NCBI GenBank assembly: GCA_015039465.1
Contig: MU130643.1
Coordinates: forward strand, 120,318-184,317
Direction of reading: 5' to 3'
Source: Phlegmacium glaucopus
Lineage: Eukaryota; Basidiomycota; Agaricomycetes; Agaricales; Cortinariaceae
DNA: 64,000 bases
Shown: positions 1 through 10,915 of the stretch, in pieces
Layout: the number at the start of each line of letters is the position of its first letter
Position numbering within the stretch: position 1 is the stretch's first letter
Translations under genes and position numbers: made by a program
The notes under the pieces: generated by a model
What the model was told of the DNA's origin: nothing
Databases searched by the model: none
Seen by the model: only the letters and a program-made list of their open reading frames with translations

Positions 1-582
1 AAAGCAGCACTGGTCAAGTCTAAAGACGACATGGCAAGATATTATAATCAGAAAAGGACTTCAGCACCGGAATACAAACCGGGAGACAAAGTATACCTGG
101 ATGCCAGCGACATACAAACAACGAGACCATCCAGGAAATTGTCCCATCGGCACCTAGGCCCCTTTCCGATCGAAGAACGAGTCGGCAACAACGCTTACCG
201 ACTCCAACTTCCCTTGTCCATGAAACGACTCCATCCGGTCTTCAACGTAGTCAAACTAACTCCAGCCCCGATAGACCCGATCCCTGGAAGACGCATTCCG
301 ACTCCCCCACTTCCGGAAATCATTGATGGAGAAGAGGAGTGGGTCGTCGAGGAAATCCTCGACAGCAGAGTTATAAACACGCAGATTCCGATAACTCTGT
401 GAAGTGAGACAAGAATTCGGAATAGAACATAACACCTGGGAGCCTCAGGAAAACATATATGACCCTGAATTAGTTGCGGAATTCCACAAGAAATACCCCG
501 AAACTCCTAAGCACATCAGAATGGCCAAATTCGAACAGTATAATTTGTGCCGGGACGTCACCTACCAAAGGGAGGAACTGGA
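1..582 (+). pseudogene. Ty3/gypsy retrotransposon, end of integrase plus broken chromodomain
   Basis: The frame from the left edge to about 402 carries RHLGPFPIEERVGNNAYRLQ, the GPF/Y-type module at the C-terminus of Ty3/gypsy integrases, then the start of a chromodomain (EEEWVVEEILDSRV). The second half of the chromodomain (HNTWEPQENIYDPELVAEFH) continues in another frame from about 404, after a TGA at 400-402, so the copy is frameshifted and inactive. The chromodomain places it among chromoviruses, fungal retroelements that target chromatin marks. The rest of the element lies left of the window. The coding end abuts the 3' LTR at 583. Confidence 0.85.
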
Positions 583-998
583 TGTTAGGGGACACCCGAC
601 TTTAACCCAAACCTCAACTCTAGAATCATACACCCCACCTTTCCGACGACCTCCGACCTTCCGTCCAACTCCGCTTCCGTCACCGGTTGACTCCGGAATC
701 CCGCCATAGTTCCGCTCCGACTCCGGTCCTCCGATTCACTCCGTCTTTTATTTCTATTTTTCATATCGCACCACTTCTTATTTAATTAATTAATTATTAT
801 CGTATCATTCCTTTATTTATTTTATATCTCCGTTATGTCCATATTAGTACTTAAACACCCCCAGCCTAGCAGGGATCCCCATCCTTTCCTCTTTGGATCC
901 CCTGCTAGGTAAGTCACTTGTAGATATCTTTTCTGAAATATTATTAACTTTGGATCCCCTGCTAGCTTGACTAAGTCAGCGTTGCAGTTGCCCTAACA
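583..998 (+). mobile_element. 3' LTR of the Ty3/gypsy element
   Basis: It begins TGTTAGGGGACACCC and ends GTTGCCCTAACA, giving short inverted termini of the TG...CA type. A purine-rich tract, AAAGGGAGGAACTGGA (567-582), lies directly before it, as expected for the polypurine primer. A direct repeat around GGATCCCCTGCTAG occurs inside. Right after the LTR the sequence GCTAAACCCACTGTTCCC matches calpain copy 2 at about 21877 (GCCAAACCCACTGTTCCC), so the element inserted inside the calpain reading frame. The left target duplication is outside the window. Confidence 0.85.
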
Positions 999-1543
999 GC
1001 TAAACCCACTGTTCCCTTGGATCATCCAGTAAGACTTCTTGTAACAGCAGAACTTGAGAATGTGCTGGCTACTTGTAAAGCCAAGGTTGACCGAATATCA
1101 AGAGAGTGTCATGCAGGTAATTGAAAGTTTAGGTAGGTACTAAATTGAAACTGTTTCTGGAACATGTTATTGTGATTTATCATTTGCACTTAGAGATATT
1201 GAATTCAATCTTGAGCAAGACCCACTTCAATGTGTGTATGGGTTAGATGCTGTTACCTCCCAACTTTCAGAACCTGCTGATGTTCAGCACATGACTGAAA
1301 TTTATGATGAGCCAATATTTTCCTTCGGTGGACCTGACGCTAACGATATTAAGCAAGGTCAGTTGGGAAACTGTTGGTTCTTGGCTGCACTTTCAATGGT
1401 GTCAACATTGAAGGGTCTTGTGGAGAAGTTCTGTGTTGCAGTGAGTCAGTCATGGTTGATCTTTCTCTTTCTCAAATGAAGCAAGTGCTTATAAATTGTA
1501 CAAATTGCTATGACTAGCATGATGAATCTGTGGGCATGTACGG

Positions 1544-2561
1544 CATCAGGAAAAATGATTTTGGCCCTAGGTAGCCTTGGGTAATTTGTTAGTATCACAT
1601 CACTACTCAGGACATCCCCCAGGACACCCCAGGACATCCTAGAGCAGCACAGGTAAAATTTGAGTGTTACACACTTATCCAAGGACACCTCAGGACAACC
1701 TAGGACAGCATAGATAAAGTTTTGACTGTCACCCATTTTCTCAGGACACCTTTAGTGTATCCTGGTGCATTGACCATCTGGACGAAATCACATCAGGAGG
1801 CCCTGGGAGTCCCTTAGAATTTATGAATTTTGCTAGAAAATCTTTAACCACCGTGTCCAGGAAAGTATTTTGCAGTTTTCTCAATAAGGAGAGCTGCTAT
1901 TAATATAATTTAAACACATTCAGGGTCCTAAAACAATTCTCTACCATCTTTAAAAATGTCCTTTTTTGGAATTTATGTAATCTACCCTGACCCAGTACCA
2001 TATGCTTGAAATCATGCTTATCTGTGACCAATGGTCTGTGCGCCATCCAAAAGATATATAAACCACCCACAATTTTGTTTTCTTATTTCCTACTTCCCCA
2101 GTATTATACTAGTATATTTATGTATCACTATTTTATTATTATTTTATTACTAGTATATATGATGTTTGGAATAATTGAATATAATTTTATTATTATTATT
2201 ATTATTCTGTTGTGTGAGACCAGTCAAATATCTGGTTTATATATGTTTTCTAGCATCAGATCCAAAGAGACTAAGGCTGCCTCAGGATGCTCTCAGGTTG
2301 CCTCAGGATGCCTCAGGATGCTCTCAGGTTGCCTCAGGATGCCTCAGGATGCTCTCAGGTTGCCTCAGGTTGCCTCAGGACGCTCTCAGGTTGCCTCAGG
2401 GCACTCTCAGGTTGCCTTAGGTTGCCCCAGGACAGCCTAAGACTTTTCATACATAGGTAACTTGCACCCCAAGGCGACCTCTTGACCTGAGTGCCCTGAG
2501 CTGCCTGGGGCACCCCAGGACATTTCAGGACAGCCTAGGGCAGAAGTCATTTTTCCTGATG
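1544..2561. mobile_element. 1.0 kb TIR element inside calpain copy 1
   Basis: The element starts CATCAGGAAAAATGATTT and ends with the inverted form of CATCAGGAAAAATGACTT, giving terminal inverted repeats of about 18 bp. Calpain copy 2 has the uninterrupted exon (GTGTACGGCTTTG), whereas copy 1 reads GTACGG, then the element, then GGCTTTG; the duplication is only about 2-3 bp (GG or GGC). No transposase reading frame is visible, so it is non-autonomous. The superfamily is not certain. Its right half is a minisatellite (see 2270-2550), and degenerate copies of the same CAGGAC units also occur at 1610-1750. Confidence 0.8.
2270..2550. repeat. minisatellite of CCTCAGGATG / CTCTCAGGTTG units
   Basis: Tandem 10-11 bp units of the type GCCTCAGGATGCTCTCAGGTT repeat with little change from about 2276 to 2430, then become degenerate (CCCAGGACAGCCTAAG and similar) up to the right end of the enclosing TIR element. 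All three frames are open across the core only because the unit lacks stops, so the apparent reading frames here (2006-2440 and 2175-2420) are not evidence of a gene. Confidence 0.85.
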
Positions 2562-4108
2562 GGCTTTGTTTTCTTCCACAATGAATCTTGGGTTGATGTT
2601 ATCATTGATGAGTGAGTACCTCAAAGTTTCTTATAATGTGCTATATCCCAACCATACCAGCCAACTCCTCTGGGGTTTGCCTAAGTTTGAATCCCTCACA
2701 GCTGAGGAACAAGAGCTTTATAATGATGATAGGGACGAATACAACTTAGCAGCATGGAAAGGCATCAAGGGTTTGCACTTCACGAAGTCTGGCACTAAAG
2801 GGCAGACCTGGGTCCCTTTGATTGAGAAAGCTTATGCAAAACTGCATGGTAATTATGAATCTATGACAGGGGGATATTCAGCTCAAGCGATTGAAGATTT
2901 CACTGGGTAGGTATTATGTCTCCTTCATCTTAGGAACTAATAGAGCTTACTCATTGAATGTTGAAGAGGTGTCTCATTCATGTACACAGTCAAGGTGGCT
3001 TTACCTATCGATCATGCTTTGACTTCAACAATCCTTACAATTTTCCTACCTTTAGAATATTTTAGATGTTGACTGTTTCTGGAATGAAGAACTTGTGCAG
3101 GCAGGAAAAGGTCATCTCTTTGGTTGTTTTTTCAAAGCACTTACTACCCCAAACCATGACATGCAAGGACTAGCTGGTTTGCACCTATATTCTATCCTTT
3201 ATGCTACAGAATACAAAGGAAAATGATTTGTCATCCTTCACAATCTGTTGGGTTATTGTGAATGGAAGGGACCATGGTCAGACGGTTTGGCTGAATAGAC
3301 TGATGAATGGATGGACCTACAAAGAGAATTGGATCACAAGTTCAGAGATGACAGCCAGTTTGTTATGGAGTGTGGGTTCTTCTTCTACACTGCTATGATC
3401 TTATCTTTCTCATTTATTCCTTGCTGCACTCATACCTTTTTTCATTGTTTCAGATTGCGACTTCCTGAAAACATGGGATTTCATAGAGAGGGCTACGGTA
3501 TTCAATTCCAGTTGGATGATGTCCTCTCGCTGGTTGAGGATGCTGCTGCAGCCTCTCCTTTACCCTTGGATGTTTGGCAATGTCACCTGTGCATATTCAC
3601 TTTGTACACCAAAAAGATTATGGCTCAAGGACTTCTCACTCTTCTCAAAGTTAACATTACACTCATCTCACTGTCGTCCGTTGTCATTGTGCTGTCCAGA
3701 CTTGATGAATGTTCTTTCTGTCGGCTTGATGGCATGTCATCCTGGAATCTGGATTTGGTAGTCTGCAAAAGAGGGGATATGGATTACATAACTACATCAG
3801 ATGCAAATGCACAGTTCTACCAGTGCAGCGTAGCATGTGAATTAGAGTTGGAGGCAGGGGAATACATCATTTATGTGAGTATAGCATTGTATAATCCAAT
3901 ATCATGTTTTTCTGACCACATTATTCCTTTTGCAGCCATGAGTGGACTGTTATAAGTTGCATACTATGGTAATTATCCATTTTTACAAGTTATACATTGA
4001 TAGCTGAACTCCAAAATTTTGCTAAAATAAGGATATTTTGAAAAAGGCCTTCAAGATTGGGATGAAAGGAAATTGTCCAAAGTTTTGATTAAAAGAGCAA
4101 AGGCATGG

Positions 4109-4272
4109 TGATGCACATGTGAAGCTTGTAAGCTCCTCAGAGGTACAATAGTTCATGGGGCTGGTGTGGTTGAAGCGGTCTAAGGTAGAGGTCTGTTATT
4201 GTTACATGTCACAGTCACAGTAACTAAGTATCTACTCAATTCCAAGTACAGAACAAAACCAAGCTCATCAAC
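4109..4272. repeat. about 165-bp insertion relative to calpain copy 2
   Basis: Copy 2 reads AAAGGCACGGTCAATCGCG without interruption (about 23950). Copy 1 reads AAAGGCATGG, then this segment, then GTCAATCGCG. The ends are loosely inverted (TGATGCACATGTGAAGCTTG against CCAAGCTCATCAACA), which suggests a small MITE. It lies in what is intron sequence in copy 2. Target duplication is not clear. Confidence 0.5.
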
Positions 4273-4902
4273 AGTCAATCGCGTCTAGTAAGGCGTTCAA
4301 CTTGTGTGTGCAATAATAATTAACACCTGAGCTTCACTTTGTTTTTGGTCATATAGACTTCAACAAAAGGTGGGTATTTTACCAAATTCTGGCTGATCTT
4401 GGCCGTATGATGGTATCCTACAGGTTATATAGGAAGCTGAACCCGACCTCTCTGAGATGGGCCATTAGAAAGGACCTGGAGAAGGTTAAACATAACTACA
4501 ATGACAGCAAATATACTGTCAGGACTACAACAACTAGCCCAACGTCAATCGTCAAAAAGAAGAATAGAGACTCTGCTACCTCAAACACTTCAACATCGAT
4601 GTCGTGGCAGCCAGAGAAGCCATCATTGTCACAGCCCTGGCTTATTGTTGCTCCATCGACAGAGCCAAGCTCTCCAACTGCTGAAGATGAGAGAAGTGAA
4701 AGCAAGAACAAGGAAACAAGTAAAAAGAAAGGCAAAGACTGGAATGGAACTGGCAAAGATAAAGACGATGATGCTTTATACTTGGGACTGCATGTTTACA
4801 CAAAGAACAATGTAGTTGTCATGATACATGGATGGTTGAAATATGAGGCATAATATTCTTTGTACATTGTACATATCAAAACTCAAGCTTTGCTGGTGTG
4901 TC

Positions 4903-5976
4903 CGATGATACAGTGTAAATATGTATATGCACAGATATACTTATTTTTCCAGAAATATCCCTGATTTAATTATTAAAAACTAAACTATAAGTGCAATCTG
5001 ATACAGTAAAGAATCATTGGTATTGACTATACCAGTTGATTAAAACAGACATTGCAATGAATAATTCATAACATAAGGCTGGAGATATTTATGGTGTGAA
5101 TTCACCTAATTATCATACTGTCTAAAAACCTTTGGAATTTCCTGACTAAAACCATGAATATCCATGACAGTCAACAAGGAATATATTGCAATTTATGTAA
5201 TTACTAAGTCTACAATAAGTGGGGAAATTATCCATGCATTAAAAACTCTATGTCTAAAGGAAGAAGACGAAGGACTTGTATTACAAGAACCAAAAGTCTG
5301 TCACAGAGTGTTACAAGAAGTCACAAATGTGCTAAGCGCGCGTCAAAGGTCATGTTGAAAGGTTACATAATCAAAGAGAGAGCTGGACACCCGGTTCTTC
5401 ACTAGTTAAAGTCCGAGAAGGGACATTTGTGGGACAGTTACTAATAAGTAACCAGATAACAATAAACACAATAAACAAAGGTCCAAAAACCCGAACTATA
5501 AATAAAATACAATTACTTAGCGGTTTTATTGTTTAAAATATGTATATGTAGCATACAAAAACTTGTAAGAATATGATCGGATTGTTTCTTTCTTCCCCTC
5601 TCATACTTTGTATCAGAGAGTTAAGAAAATAAAAAGAACATCAGATCTAAGTTTGGAATTGTTTAATATTGTACATTGGTTGTACTACCTTCAAAGTCAG
5701 TCTTTGAAATCTATTGGAGTTATTTGCATTAGTGCATTGGTTGCACATTTGTTTTGAAAAGTGTATTAGTTGCTCTACTATCAAAGTTAGTCTTCGGAAT
5801 TCTATTTAAGTTGTTCACAACTATAAAGTGAAATATATTGGGAAATAAACCAAAGACATAAACGGAACGGTTATACTACCTAGGAAACCCGTACCGCGTC
5901 ATTTGCAGTGGTGTATTTAGTGTGGTTTTCTTAAATTACACTATTTCATGCGTATATCACTGAGTACTTATCACCG
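4903..5976. mobile_element. about 1.07 kb insertion with imperfect inverted ends
   Basis: Calpain copy 2 continues GGTGCGTCGCGAAAAGCTATCACG past its stop codon. In copy 1 the same flank is split: GGTGTGTC at 4895-4902 and AGTCACCAAAAGCTATTACG from 5977. The ends of the intervening DNA are similar when inverted: CGATGATACAGTG at the left, CGGTGATAAGTACTCAGTG read from the right. A 3-4 bp duplication ending in GTC is possible. It is AT-rich, with no convincing gene; the superfamily is unknown. Confidence 0.55.
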
Positions 5977-5997
5977 AGTCACCAAAAGCTATTACGA

Positions 5998-7408
5998 TAT
6001 AAATTGTTGTTGTTGTTGTATATAAACACCAACCAGAGAGCAATGGACTAGTCTTTAAGTCAAAAGCCTCCCTGTTGTTTGTTTAGGGAAGGTATAACCT
6101 TAGACTTGTATCACACAGAGGTAGGGGGTGAGAATAGAGATGAGAAGGATGAGGATGAATGAGGAAGAGTCTTCAGTAAGACTATAGCAGTTGACAGTGG
6201 GTTGACAGTAAAGGACTGAAAAAGCGAACTCAGAGGGGTTAAGGAAGAGGATGAGGAAGAATAAGAGGGAGTCTTCAGCAAGACTATAGTAATTGACAGT
6301 GGGGATAGATTGACAGTTAAAGGCAGAAAAAAAGCGAACTTGAGGAAGGAATTCACTGGAATTCCACTGAGATGATGATTGTTGGGGGGTAAGAATGAAT
6401 TGAACTGAACTACCTATCCTGGTACAAAAGAGCAGTATTTATACCCTAAGGATGAGGCTATGTAGAACAATAAAAAGAAAGAAGTACGCGCTGTCAAAGG
6501 AAGAAAGATAAAGAGAGGACAGCTGCGAGAAGAAAAGAACAATGGAAAAGAAGAAGGAACAATAAAAAAATCTGTAAAGTGTCAAAGTGCGAGAGAAAAG
6601 AAGAGAAGGCAGTGTACATAGTCCAATAGCAAAAATATATCAACTCCATAGGCGTGTGGTCATGTCAAAAATATGAAAGGTCCTGAGTCAACACTTGAAA
6701 GGCGCAGCCTTGTTCCCGAGAAAACACTAATTGCCCATGATCCCATGTCGTGCAGCCTTGATAACACTTGACACACTGCGAGAATAATCCTCTGCTGCTG
6801 ATTCATCTGCAATTCCTGCTTTGTCGTGATCCTCCTGGACTTCCTAAATTGTCATAAAGAGGGTGGGAAGGCTTCAGGTACCGCGTGAATGATGGTTTTG
6901 GCAGTGAATGATAAGATAAGAGGTAGATGAGTGAGGATAGGGGACTGAGTGAGATCCAGGAGCGAGGTATGGCAAGATAGATAGCTGAGGCGAAGACTTG
7001 TGGGTCCATAGCCACAACAACGATGACAAAGCCTTTGACATAATGGGAGATGTAGCTGATGCGTCCATAAACGGGCCGTTCTTGAAATGATGGGCCATAG
7101 ATGCGATCAAACGCGAGCCCATGACCGATGCAAATAGTAGATTGATTGCTTTGTTGTATCACTAGCCAAGGGACAAACGGATGGTAGATGTTAAGGAGCA
7201 TGTCAATAGTGTAAATGATAGACAACATAGTGGAAGACATTGAGGATATGATGAGCGATGAGGATGTTATCGTTGAACAAATGATTTTGTTGACCAGGAA
7301 CACGATTCAGGGCTGCTTCCAAAATAGGTAAGTGAATTCAAAGTCCGCTTATTTTCATAATAGCAACTTTTAAGCTTTATTCTCACACTACCAATCAGTA
7401 TTGGTGCA
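5998..7408 (-). mobile_element. repeat RE-1, left copy (retroelement-like, non-autonomous)
   Basis: This copy is the reverse complement of 57531-58874 along its whole length. Read on the minus strand it begins GCACCAATACTGATTGG and ends in a run of CAACAACAACAA. It contains an LTR-like part with a TATA box (GGGTATAAATACTGCTC, here inverted near 6440). Calpain copy 2 has no element at the matching place (about 24604-24612), so this is an insertion; TATCGT on both sides is a possible 5-6 bp target duplication. A reading frame of about 150 codons (IYHPFVPWLVIQQS..., PRSWISLSPLSSLIYLLSYH...) is shared by both copies but resembles no protein I recognise. It may be a LARD/TRIM-type derivative of an LTR retrotransposon. 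Confidence 0.65.
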
Positions 7409-7684
7409 CGATAACAACTTGTTGTGTAATTACTGCATCTCCCAACTGCGACTTTGCCCCTATACATGGACACCTCAGACAGATGAGACAAATTCTTAGT
7501 AGCTGTGAGTAAATATCAAAAACTTCTACGATGCTGATAGCATAAGACCTGAAGGCGAGAATCTGTATTCCCCTCCTCCAAACCAATGCGATCACAAGCT
7601 TCAATAATGAGATGATTGGTTATTATGGTTTATCAAAGAAAAGATCTGTCTCAGTTCTAATAGTTGATTTGCAGTTGTTGGGGT
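7409..7684. repeat. 3' flank of calpain copy 1, duplicated at 24606-24899
   Basis: GTTGTGTAATTACTGCATCTCC and the following 270 bases match 24612-24899 with transitions and small indels. So the duplicated unit extends beyond the calpain stop codon to at least this point. No gene is apparent. The match ends next to the hAT-like element starting at 7685. Confidence 0.75.
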
Positions 7685-8840
7685 TAGGGATGCTGAAGTT
7701 TGGTTCTGAACCAGTCCAGAGAACCAGAACCAGCTGAACCGAACCACGGTTCTGGTTCGGTTCTGGTTCTGGTTCACCCCCAGCCATCTGGTTCTGGTTC
7801 TGGTTCTGGATTGGCCAGAAATCTGAGAACCACTTTATCCCAAGGCAAATACTTAAGTAAGATATCTACTTATTTGCATGTTAAATGACACATTGTACCT
7901 GTATCTATAATGAAAATATTTATCCAAGTCACCAACACTATATATTTCCAATCAGAAGTACATCATTCTTTGGTCTGGCATAGTACATAATCAATAACAT
8001 GTCTCATTTACTTTATAACTTCAGGTTTACCATGTTATTAATATACTCATATTGCAAGAATCCAATTTATAGTTGTCACCTAGCAGAGGATCCAAAGAGG
8101 AAAGGATAAGGATCCCTGCTAAAGTGAGGGGGGATTTAAGTACTAATATAGAGATAATGGAGTTATGGAAAATAAATGATCAAATAGTGTCATGTGAAAA
8201 TAATAAAATGATAAGTGGTACAATACCAGAATAAATGAAAAATGACAAGTTTGTATTTCATTATTAATACCACTAGTTTTACCTTTCACTGATTTATCTA
8301 GAATAAGAGGTAACCAATTTAGACCTTTTATAAAAAAAAATTTAGAGTTTGGGCTAAGCTGGTCATGTTCAGGTACTCAGGTGAAAGTTGGGGCCAAATG
8401 AAAATAAAAAGTAGAAATGAGAGGGGAACTAAGTTTGTTGGTGAGGTGGAATTTACAGTTTTGGAATTAGGTTTGGGTTTGGGTGTGAAGCTCATTGGGT
8501 CTGGGTGTTCATGTGAAAGACTGAAAGTCAGGAGTTGGACTGATTGGATGGATGGAAAACTGAGTGTTCCCTAACAATAATATTTTTTCTTTTCATGTTT
8601 GCTATTAGTGATGTCATGGTTAAAACACCAATACTACACTTCTGGCCTCAACTTTTAAGATATATTTATAAATAAGGTGTAATTTTAGAAAATAAAACTT
8701 AAAAAGAAAAATTCTTGTCTAATTGGTGATATCCTAACAAAAGTCTATTTTTAACTGGTTCTAGTTTTCCTAAGTGGTTCTGGTTCTGGTTCTGAGAAAC
8801 TGGGTCCCAAACTGAACTGAACTGAACTTCAGCATCCCTA
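7685..8840. mobile_element. hAT-like non-autonomous element TE-B, copy 1 (1.16 kb)
   Basis: Inverted ends start TAGGGATGCTGAAGTTTGGT at the left; the right end is the inverted form of TAGGGATGCTGAAGTTCAGT. Inside both ends are many copies of GGTTCTGGTTCTG / CAGAACCAGAACC. A second copy lies in inverted orientation at 41294-43508. The element carries an older LTR fragment (about 8080-8573, ending CCCTAACA, with the GGATCC...GCTAG direct repeat) that is also present in the second copy, so the LTR was trapped before the elements spread. No transposase frame. I could not find a convincing 8-bp duplication at this copy. Confidence 0.75.
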
Positions 8841-8906
8841 GGACTCGGGGTTGATTGAGACCTGACCAGTCCTGATATCAGGATGGAAAACCCTCGATAT
8901 AAGGAC

Positions 8907-9471
8907 TAGTGTTTGGAAGTCCGGTCCAGTCCGGTTTTTTGGTATTTTTGGACAGGACCAGGGCTGCAACCAGTCCACTAAGCTTCTAGAAGGTCAAAAG
9001 ACTGGACTGGATGGATTGGGACCGGTCCACATCCATTTTTTGCAGTCCTGGACCAGACTTTTGACAAATACCGGCCATATTTTCATATATAACATCAGAT
9101 GAATATGTAGATGTAATCTATACCTTTAGAATAAGCCCAAGAACATTAAATTCCATTGGGAATTGACAATGTTATGATGATATTATTTGTTTTCTACTAT
9201 TTTGTGTACATTTTTACTGTTTTATTTTTTTCTCAGTGAATATTTGACCAATAAATATGGTCTTTATGTTATTCAAAAGGGAAAAACCAGGGCTACAAAA
9301 CTACCAGTTCAGACCAGTCCTAGGACCAAAGACCGGTCTTTTGAGACTGGTCTTTTTCCAGTCTTTGCTTCTCAAAACCCAAAAAACCGGACTGCTGGTC
9401 TGGTCTTTTGCAGTCTGGTCCAGTCTTTTTGCAGTCTTTTTGCAGTCCTGCAACTGGACTTCCAAACACTA
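8907..9471. mobile_element. 565-bp hAT-type MITE with perfect 8-bp duplication
   Basis: The left end is TAGTGTTTGGAAGTCC and the right end is its exact inverse (GGACTTCCAAACACTA). It is flanked on both sides by ATAAGGAC (8899-8906 and 9472-9479), a perfect 8-bp target duplication as produced by hAT transposases. Inside are many GGACTGGTC / GACCAGTCC motifs, likely transposase-binding subterminal repeats. No coding capacity for a transposase. Confidence 0.92.
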
Positions 9472-9880
9472 ATAAGGACTGAAATCCGCTGTAATGCTAG
9501 TTTCCTGGGCAGACTTCAAAACTACCAACATTTAGGAATGATGTGTTAATGAAAAAACAGTCATGGTGATGCCAGCAAGTGCTGGCTTGCATTCAGAGCC
9601 CTAAGCCGTCCTGTGCCAGCCTTGTTTGCATGAGACAAGAAATACTTTTCTACAATTCTTTCATAATTTCTCATTATCATATCTTGTCTTGCACTTTAGG
9701 CAATGTTTGCATGCAAAACAATTTCAGCAGGTCAGACCCTGCAATGAGCAGAAAACACCCTTACAGTCAAGGCCTCGGGTTCAAACTCATAGAAGTTGCT
9801 ACTCTGTAGTGATATTTGGCTTGAAATTGGGTGTCCCCTAGGTCATTCCCTAACATAATGTCAAGCTTCCAGCAAGTCTT

Positions 9881-10196
9881 TGTTAGGGGACACCTATTGC
9901 TATGCTTGCTTAGTATGTTCTTACCTTCACTCACTCTACGATTGTATCCCATACCGCATCCCTTCTCCTACTCCTCGTGTTCACCCTTCCATCGTTGTAG
10001 TAGTCGTCCCTTCACTGATGACATTGTATCAGGTGTCGGTTTATATTTAGGTTTTACCTTGTCCTACCTTCCATTATGTCCTAGCCGTATATAGTTGAAT
10101 TGGCTCTCACGCCTGTAGTATATAGATGAAAGGTGGTTATCTTTGATAACCACCTTTGTATTCAACTTGGTTCCTGGGTTCTAATGTCCCCTAACA
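9881..10196 (-). mobile_element. solo LTR, TGTTAGGGGACA family (316 bp)
   Basis: The termini are TGTTAGGGGACA...TGTCCCCTAACA and the flanks are GTCTT on both sides (9876-9880 and 10197-10201), a perfect 5-bp duplication. Read on the minus strand it matches the start of the LTRs at 62157 and 42115 (GGACAT...AACCCAGGAACCAAGT). It contains the conserved hairpin at 10130-10156. No retroelement coding sequence is attached, so this is a solo LTR. Confidence 0.88.
10130..10156. other. conserved 12-bp-stem hairpin in the LTR
   Basis: AAGGTGGTTATC, three bases, GATAACCACCTT forms a perfect 12-bp stem 40 bases from the LTR start. The two other family members (42155-42181 and 62196-62222) have the same hairpin at the same distance but with C-G in place of G-C at stem pair 7, a paired change that keeps the stem. 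Confidence 0.85.
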
Positions 10197-10240
10197 GTCT
10201 TGGGTTAACTCCTGGGTTGGTGCATAATTATGGTCTTACC

Positions 10241-10350
10241 TAAGGTCATGTGCCATGTGACCTATCATGTGACATCATGTGACAGGCTCTTTCTCATGTG
10301 AATCCGTGACAGGCATGTGACATCATGTGACTGCTTGGTGTAATTACTGC
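10241..10350. repeat. cluster of CATGTGAC motifs
   Basis: CATGTGA or CATGTGAC occurs about seven times within 110 bases (for example ATCATGTGACATCATGTGAC). It could be a degenerate tandem repeat or a cluster of E-box-like sites. No gene with a convincing start lies next to it. Confidence 0.5.
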
Positions 10351-10849
10351 ATTCCCAGGTCTCTCATGAATCTTAGATAAGCCTGTCAATGGATAAGCCC
10401 TTAAGAGGTAACCCTTGGGGTCAAGGTTGCAGCAATCAATATATGAGGTCACATATCCCTAGAGAGGGGGTGATGTCAGGGGACGTCATTGAACTGCTTA
10501 TATACCACCAGCCAGGTGTCAAGCCAAGCTTGACATTGCACCCTTTTGGCAAACTGGTTATGTGGCTAGTCATTCCCTAACAGCCCTTACCAAGGATGGG
10601 ATTGTCAAAGGACATAAGTGTGGAAGAGAAAGAAGGAAAGAAAAAACAGCTCAGTTCTTGTTAACTCCCAGAAGGATTACATCAAACACCAATATTGGAG
10701 GTACTGTCATTTAATATATTTCTAGAATGAAAAATTCCTCAAGAAAAATCTTTGTGAAGTAGGGATAGGCTGTCTCCAATTTCAGGGTGTGACAAGGGTG
10801 TGACAGCCAAATTTGGTGGTGTCACATTACTGCAACCCCAATTTGTTGT
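10351..10849. other. intergenic, LTR-like debris
   Basis: No gene seen. Read on the minus strand from 10582 the sequence starts TGTTAGGGAATGACTAGCC and has a TATATAAGC box about 85 bases on, as in an LTR. A second TGTTAGGGAATGACC occurs at about 9855. I could not define the other end. Confidence 0.35.
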
Positions 10850-10915
10850 ACTTTCAGTTATTTTTTGAGTTGGAAATGAGAGTTCCAAAGTTTGTTAAAA
10901 ACTGCACCCTTTTCT

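Larger units (their letters stand above)
999..4853 (+). pseudogene. decayed calpain-family cysteine protease, copy 1
   Basis: This is a 5'-truncated, mutated paralogue of the calpain gene at 21599-24541, collinear with it exon by exon. The active-site cysteine block survives (KQGQLGNCWFLAALSMV), as do the DxxxEYNL and WVPLIEKAYAKLHG blocks. The histidine/asparagine region is disabled: codon CGA of copy 2 is TGA at 3224-3226, TGG is TAG at 3296-3298, and the LRNPWG motif reads LHNLLG. The lysine/glutamate-rich C-terminal tail (4407-4853) is still open. Most differences from copy 2 are C-to-T or G-to-A, largely at CpG. The first exon is lost to a gypsy insertion, and further insertions lie at 1544-2561 and about 4109-4272. 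It is very unlikely to make an active protease. Confidence 0.88.

Noticed and set aside
2006..2440. Open frame of 144 codons across the minisatellite
   Set aside because: A repeat-driven frame with an AT-rich random N-terminal part; it sits inside a TIR element.
9760..9800. GGGTTCAAACTC resembling a tRNA or SINE B box
   Set aside because: No matching A box or cloverleaf could be folded around it.
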